The notes beneath the pieces were generated by a model that saw nothing but the letters and a program-made list of their open reading frames with translations, was not told the origin of the DNA and searched no databases. Both the position numbers and the translations under genes were made by a program. DNA of 48,621 nucleotides, taken from NCBI GenBank assembly GCA_028824295.1, contig JAPPED010000012.1:1-48621 (forward strand). Reading direction: 5' to 3'. The stretch is from Rhodospirillales bacterium (GTDB lineage: Bacteria > Pseudomonadota > Alphaproteobacteria > TMED109). Shown here piece after piece: positions 43,871 to 48,621 of this stretch (positions within the stretch are counted from its first letter, which is position 1; each line of letters starts with the position of its first letter).

Positions 43871-44287
43871 ATGCGTAACCGGGGACTTGCAGCGGATTAT
43901 GTTCGGCGTGCCGTCGTTCGCGTTCAGGCAATTGAGGTACTGCACGGTGCCGGTAGCTGGGCCGATGTCGTACGCGAATCGCAGGAAGCGGTTGAGCTCG
44001 CGTTGAAGGGGCTGCTGCGTAGTTCCGGCATCGAACCGCCGCGCCTTCACGATGTCTCGGCCATATTGGCCAGCGAACGCCAACGTCTACCCGAATCCGT
44101 CCATGCGCACGTCGACAGGATGGCCGCGATTTCCCGCGACCTGCGCCGCGACCGAGAACTCGCATTCTACGGCGCGGAGGACCTCGTCCCCTCCGAGTTC
44201 TACGGGAAACAGGACGCCTGCCGGGCGCTCGCCGGTGCGCGCTTCGTCGTCGACACCGTTGCCTCGGTGTTCGGCACGCCGGACTGA
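43871..44287 (+). CDS. HEPN-domain protein (putative toxin partner)
   Basis: A 138-residue helical HEPN-type protein: AADYVRRAVVRVQAIEVLHG, the hallmark ESQEAVELALKGLLRSSGIE, then PPRLHDVSAIL, and RDLRRDRELAFYGAEDLVPS near the end. HEPN toxins are RNases with an R-x4-6-H motif; no such motif is visible here, and the sequence resembles the HEPN subgroup carrying R-ER--FYG. The activity is therefore uncertain. GGAGG lies 10 bases before ATG 43871. Transcribed with the RHH-MNT gene. Confidence 0.85.
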   Translation: MRNRGLAADYVRRAVVRVQAIEVLHGAGSWADVVRESQEAVELALKGLLRSSGIEPPRLHDVSAILASERQRLPESVHAHVDRMAAISRDLRRDRELAFYGAEDLVPSEFYGKQDACRALAGARFVVDTVASVFGTPD

Positions 44288-44365
44288 TACCGGCTCGTAC
44301 CGGACCTCCGACCGGGAGCACCGACCTTCACGGCGGCGCCCGATCCCCATCAAACGGACGACAGG

Positions 44366-45220
44366 TCAACGCCCGGACGAATGGGCGTTCAGGAATGCGT
44401 GAATTGCGGGCCAGTAGCCAGGCTGAACGTGGAGGTCGTTGTGGTCCGCGTCGGGGACGCTGATCCATTGCTTCGGGCCGCCCCAGGCGTCGTACAGGCG
44501 CTGCGACAACCGGGGCGGGACCAGTCGGTCGTCGGCGCCCACCAGCACCAGCGCGGGCGTCGGGATGGCGGGTGCGCGGGCCAGCGAATCGAACGGGTGT
44601 TTGAGGAGCAGGGACACCGGCACAAACGGGTAGTGGCTTTGCGCGATGCTGCGGAGACTGTCGAACGGGGAGACCAGGACAGCAGCTTGCACCGGACGGT
44701 CGGCAGCGAGCTGCACCGCGACCCCGGTGCCGAGGCTGCGTCCGAACACCACGATCCGGTTCGGATCGACACCGTCCAGCTTTGCCAACCAGTCGAAGAT
44801 GACCCGGGCATCGGCCGTCAGCGACACCTCGCTCGGGCGTCCTTCGCTGAGCCCGTACCCGCGGTAGTTGATGGCGGCGAACGACCACGGCGCGAGCGCT
44901 TCGGCATCGTGGAACTGCCCAGACACCTCCTCCGCGTTTCCGCCGAAATAGAGCACCAGGCCGCGAGGCTGCGCATCGCCCGTCGTGTGCCGGAGCCAGC
45001 CGTGAAGCCGGGTACCGTCCTCCGCCTCGATCTCTATCTCTTCGGTGTCCGACAGGAGCGCCACGGCCCGGCGATCGCCCTCCAGCAGCGGCGCCCGCAA
45101 GAAAATCAGCCGCTCCTGCAGCAGATAGAGCACCGCGCACACCCCAACGAATACGGCAAAACCGGTGCCGACCAGCGGCAGCACCGTTCGACGAGCGAAA
45201 CTAACATTGCTGCCGTTCAT
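44366..45220 (-). CDS. Membrane-anchored alpha/beta hydrolase
   Basis: A 284-residue Bem46/ABHD13-like hydrolase. An N-terminal transmembrane helix (about 12-30) is followed by the fold: [15 protein letters not shown] (oxyanion region), [11 protein letters not shown], nucleophile Ser in [12 protein letters not shown], acid Asp in [11 protein letters not shown] and His in PDADHNDLH. The substrate is unknown; esterase or peptidase activity is common in the family. It lies 60 bases before gltD, which runs the same way. Confidence 0.92.
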   Translation of the reverse strand: MNGSNVSFARRTVLPLVGTGFAVFVGVCAVLYLLQERLIFLRAPLLEGDRRAVALLSDTEEIEIEAEDGTRLHGWLRHTTGDAQPRGLVLYFGGNAEEVSGQFHDAEALAPWSFAAINYRGYGLSEGRPSEVSLTADARVIFDWLAKLDGVDPNRIVVFGRSLGTGVAVQLAADRPVQAAVLVSPFDSLRSIAQSHYPFVPVSLLLKHPFDSLARAPAIPTPALVLVGADDRLVPPRLSQRLYDAWGGPKQWISVPDADHNDLHVQPGYWPAIHAFLNAHSSGR

Positions 45221-45280
45221 GCCGGCGGATCCTGAGGGCGGTGCAGAACGGGCCGCCGAGCGGGAAGCTTCGGGCTGGCG

Positions 45281-46699
45281 TTACCTCGGCAGGTCAGTGC
45301 GCCCGATCAGGAACTGGTCGATCGACCGGGCCGCCTGCCGTCCCTCGCGAATGGCCCAGACCACCAGAGATTGCCCGCGACGCATGTCGCCTGCCGCGAA
45401 CACGTTGCCGATCGAACTCTGGTAGCTCTCGGTGTCAGCCTTGACGTTGCCGCGTGCGTCGAGGTCGACGTCCAGCTCATCCAGCATGCCCTTTTGCACC
45501 GGGCCGAGAAAGCCCATGGCCAGCAGTACGAGGTCGGCCTCGAGTTCGAACTCGGTCCCGGCCACCGGCTGAAAGCGCTCGTCCACCCGCACGCATTGCA
45601 GACCGCGAACCCGACCGTCAGCACCGGCCAGCGCGCGCGTCTGGACCGACCAGTCTCGCTCCGCCCCTTCGGCCTGCGACGACGACGTGCGCAGCCGCAG
45701 CGGCCAATGCGGCCACGTTGCACCCTTGTCAGGATGCTCCGGCGGCATCGGGAGGATTTCGAGCTGCGTCACCGATGCCGCCCCCTGGCGGAACGAGGTG
45801 CCGATGCAGTCCGACCCGGTATCCCCGCCACCGATGACGATGACGCGGCGCCCGGCGGCCAGGATGTCTCGTTGCCAGTTGCGCGGGTCGCTGCCGATCC
45901 GGCGGTTCTGCTGCGTCAGGAAGTCCATCGCGAAATGCACACCGTCGAGGTCGCGGCCCGGGACTTCCAGGTCGCGCGGGTGTTCAGCGCCGCCCGCCAG
46001 CAGGACTGCGTCGAAGGTCGCGGCGAGGACCGAGGCTGTCTCGTCGTGTCCCACATGAACACCGCAGCGGAACTCCACGCCCTCCGCTTCCATCTGCTCG
46101 ATCCGACGGTCGATATGCGACTTTTCCATCTTGAAGTCGGGAATGCCGTAACGGAGTAGCCCGCCCGGCCGCTCGTTCTTTTCGAAGACGGTCACCGCGT
46201 GGCCTGCTCTGGCAAGCTGCTGCGCGGCAGCCAGCCCGGCCGGGCCCGAACCCACGACCGCCACAGTCCGCCCGGTCCGAACGATGGCTGGCTGGGGTTC
46301 GATCCAGCCCTCTTCCCAGGCCCGGTCCGCGATCGCGCATTCGATCGTCTTGATGGTGACCGGCACGTCCTGAATGTTCAGCGTGCACGATTCCTCACAT
46401 GGCGCCGGGCAGATTCGCCCCGTGAACTCGGGGAAGTTGTTGGTCGAGTGCAGCACGTCTGCCGCCTGCTTCCAGTCGCCCCGGTACACGAGATCGTTCC
46501 AGTCCGGGATAATGTTGTTGACCGGACATCCCTGGTGGCAGTAAGGGATCCCACAGTCCATGCACCGGCCACCCTGGACTTGCAGCTCCGAATCCACGAG
46601 CGGCTCCACGAATTCGCGGAAGTGTCCGATCCGCTCGGTGACCGGCCGATAGGCCCGTTCGCGCCGTTCGAACTCTAGGAAGCCGGTAACCTTTCCCAT
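45281..46699 (-). CDS. gltD: Glutamate synthase small subunit
   Basis: A 472-residue NADPH-dependent electron-input subunit. N-terminal iron-sulfur ligands lie in [20 protein letters not shown] and [11 protein letters not shown]; the FAD motif is [15 protein letters not shown]; the NADPH motif is [15 protein letters not shown]; the C-terminal FAD contact is [19 protein letters not shown]. With GltB it makes two glutamates from glutamine and 2-oxoglutarate. Its ATG follows the gltB stop by one base. Confidence 0.97.
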   Translation of the reverse strand: MGKVTGFLEFERRERAYRPVTERIGHFREFVEPLVDSELQVQGGRCMDCGIPYCHQGCPVNNIIPDWNDLVYRGDWKQAADVLHSTNNFPEFTGRICPAPCEESCTLNIQDVPVTIKTIECAIADRAWEEGWIEPQPAIVRTGRTVAVVGSGPAGLAAAQQLARAGHAVTVFEKNERPGGLLRYGIPDFKMEKSHIDRRIEQMEAEGVEFRCGVHVGHDETASVLAATFDAVLLAGGAEHPRDLEVPGRDLDGVHFAMDFLTQQNRRIGSDPRNWQRDILAAGRRVIVIGGGDTGSDCIGTSFRQGAASVTQLEILPMPPEHPDKGATWPHWPLRLRTSSSQAEGAERDWSVQTRALAGADGRVRGLQCVRVDERFQPVAGTEFELEADLVLLAMGFLGPVQKGMLDELDVDLDARGNVKADTESYQSSIGNVFAAGDMRRGQSLVVWAIREGRQAARSIDQFLIGRTDLPR

Positions 46700-46700
46700 G

Positions 46701-48621
<1,921 letters not shown>

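Overview
The window is GC-rich bacterial DNA. The syntenic block yebC-ruvC-ruvA-ruvB-ybgC-tolQ-tolR-tolA-tolB points to an alphaproteobacterium. The two Liv-type ABC systems, a TAXI-TRAP system and a BCCT carrier suggest a heterotroph that takes up many organic acids, amino acids and betaines. No 16S or tRNA gene is present, so taxonomy is inference from synteny and protein families.

Left part (1-13.2 kb): single genes separated by long gaps. They encode a four-domain rhodanese (cut by the window edge), an ABM-family gene broken by an in-frame TAG, an SRPBCC membrane protein, a cupin, UDP-glucose 6-dehydrogenase, an RpiR/MurR regulator, a small CxxC thioredoxin-fold-like protein, a benzoylformate-decarboxylase-like ThDP enzyme and a gamma-glutamyltransferase-family protein. 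Intact genes fill only about 62% of this part, against well over 90% for most of the rest.

13.2-18.4 kb is a complete Liv-type ABC operon (binding protein, two ATPases, two permeases). A BCCT betaine/choline/carnitine carrier follows on the opposite strand.

20.8-21.6 kb is a small accessory insertion: a higBA toxin-antitoxin pair with a sharp promoter and apparently no leader, then the decayed end of a tyrosine recombinase. It lies directly after tolB, where pal normally sits. The toxin gene has an amber codon exactly where the catalytic Tyr-His of HigB should be.

21.9-28.8 kb (minus strand) holds the Tol energy-transduction genes, RuvABC Holliday-junction enzymes and YebC. 29.1-31.5 kb is a NosR/NirI-family membrane flavo-iron-sulfur protein without any nos gene beside it; its start codon lies inside a degenerate second copy of the end of the neighbouring Liv ATPase gene.

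31.6-38.6 kb (minus strand) is a six-gene operon of an acyl-CoA synthetase plus a complete Liv-type transporter, with a strong inverted repeat just upstream. Divergent from it is a TAXI-TRAP transporter with an extra small membrane protein (38.9-42.0 kb). Next come a short-chain dehydrogenase, an MNT/HEPN two-gene module whose nucleotidyltransferase carries an N-terminal ribbon-helix-helix segment, an alpha/beta hydrolase, and gltB-gltD (glutamate synthase; gltB runs off the right edge).

The most interesting signals are small lesions and relics: the livF relic under the nosR-like start, the HigB amber codon, the integrase relic with missing pal, the ABM amber codon, and the RHH-MNT/HEPN pair.
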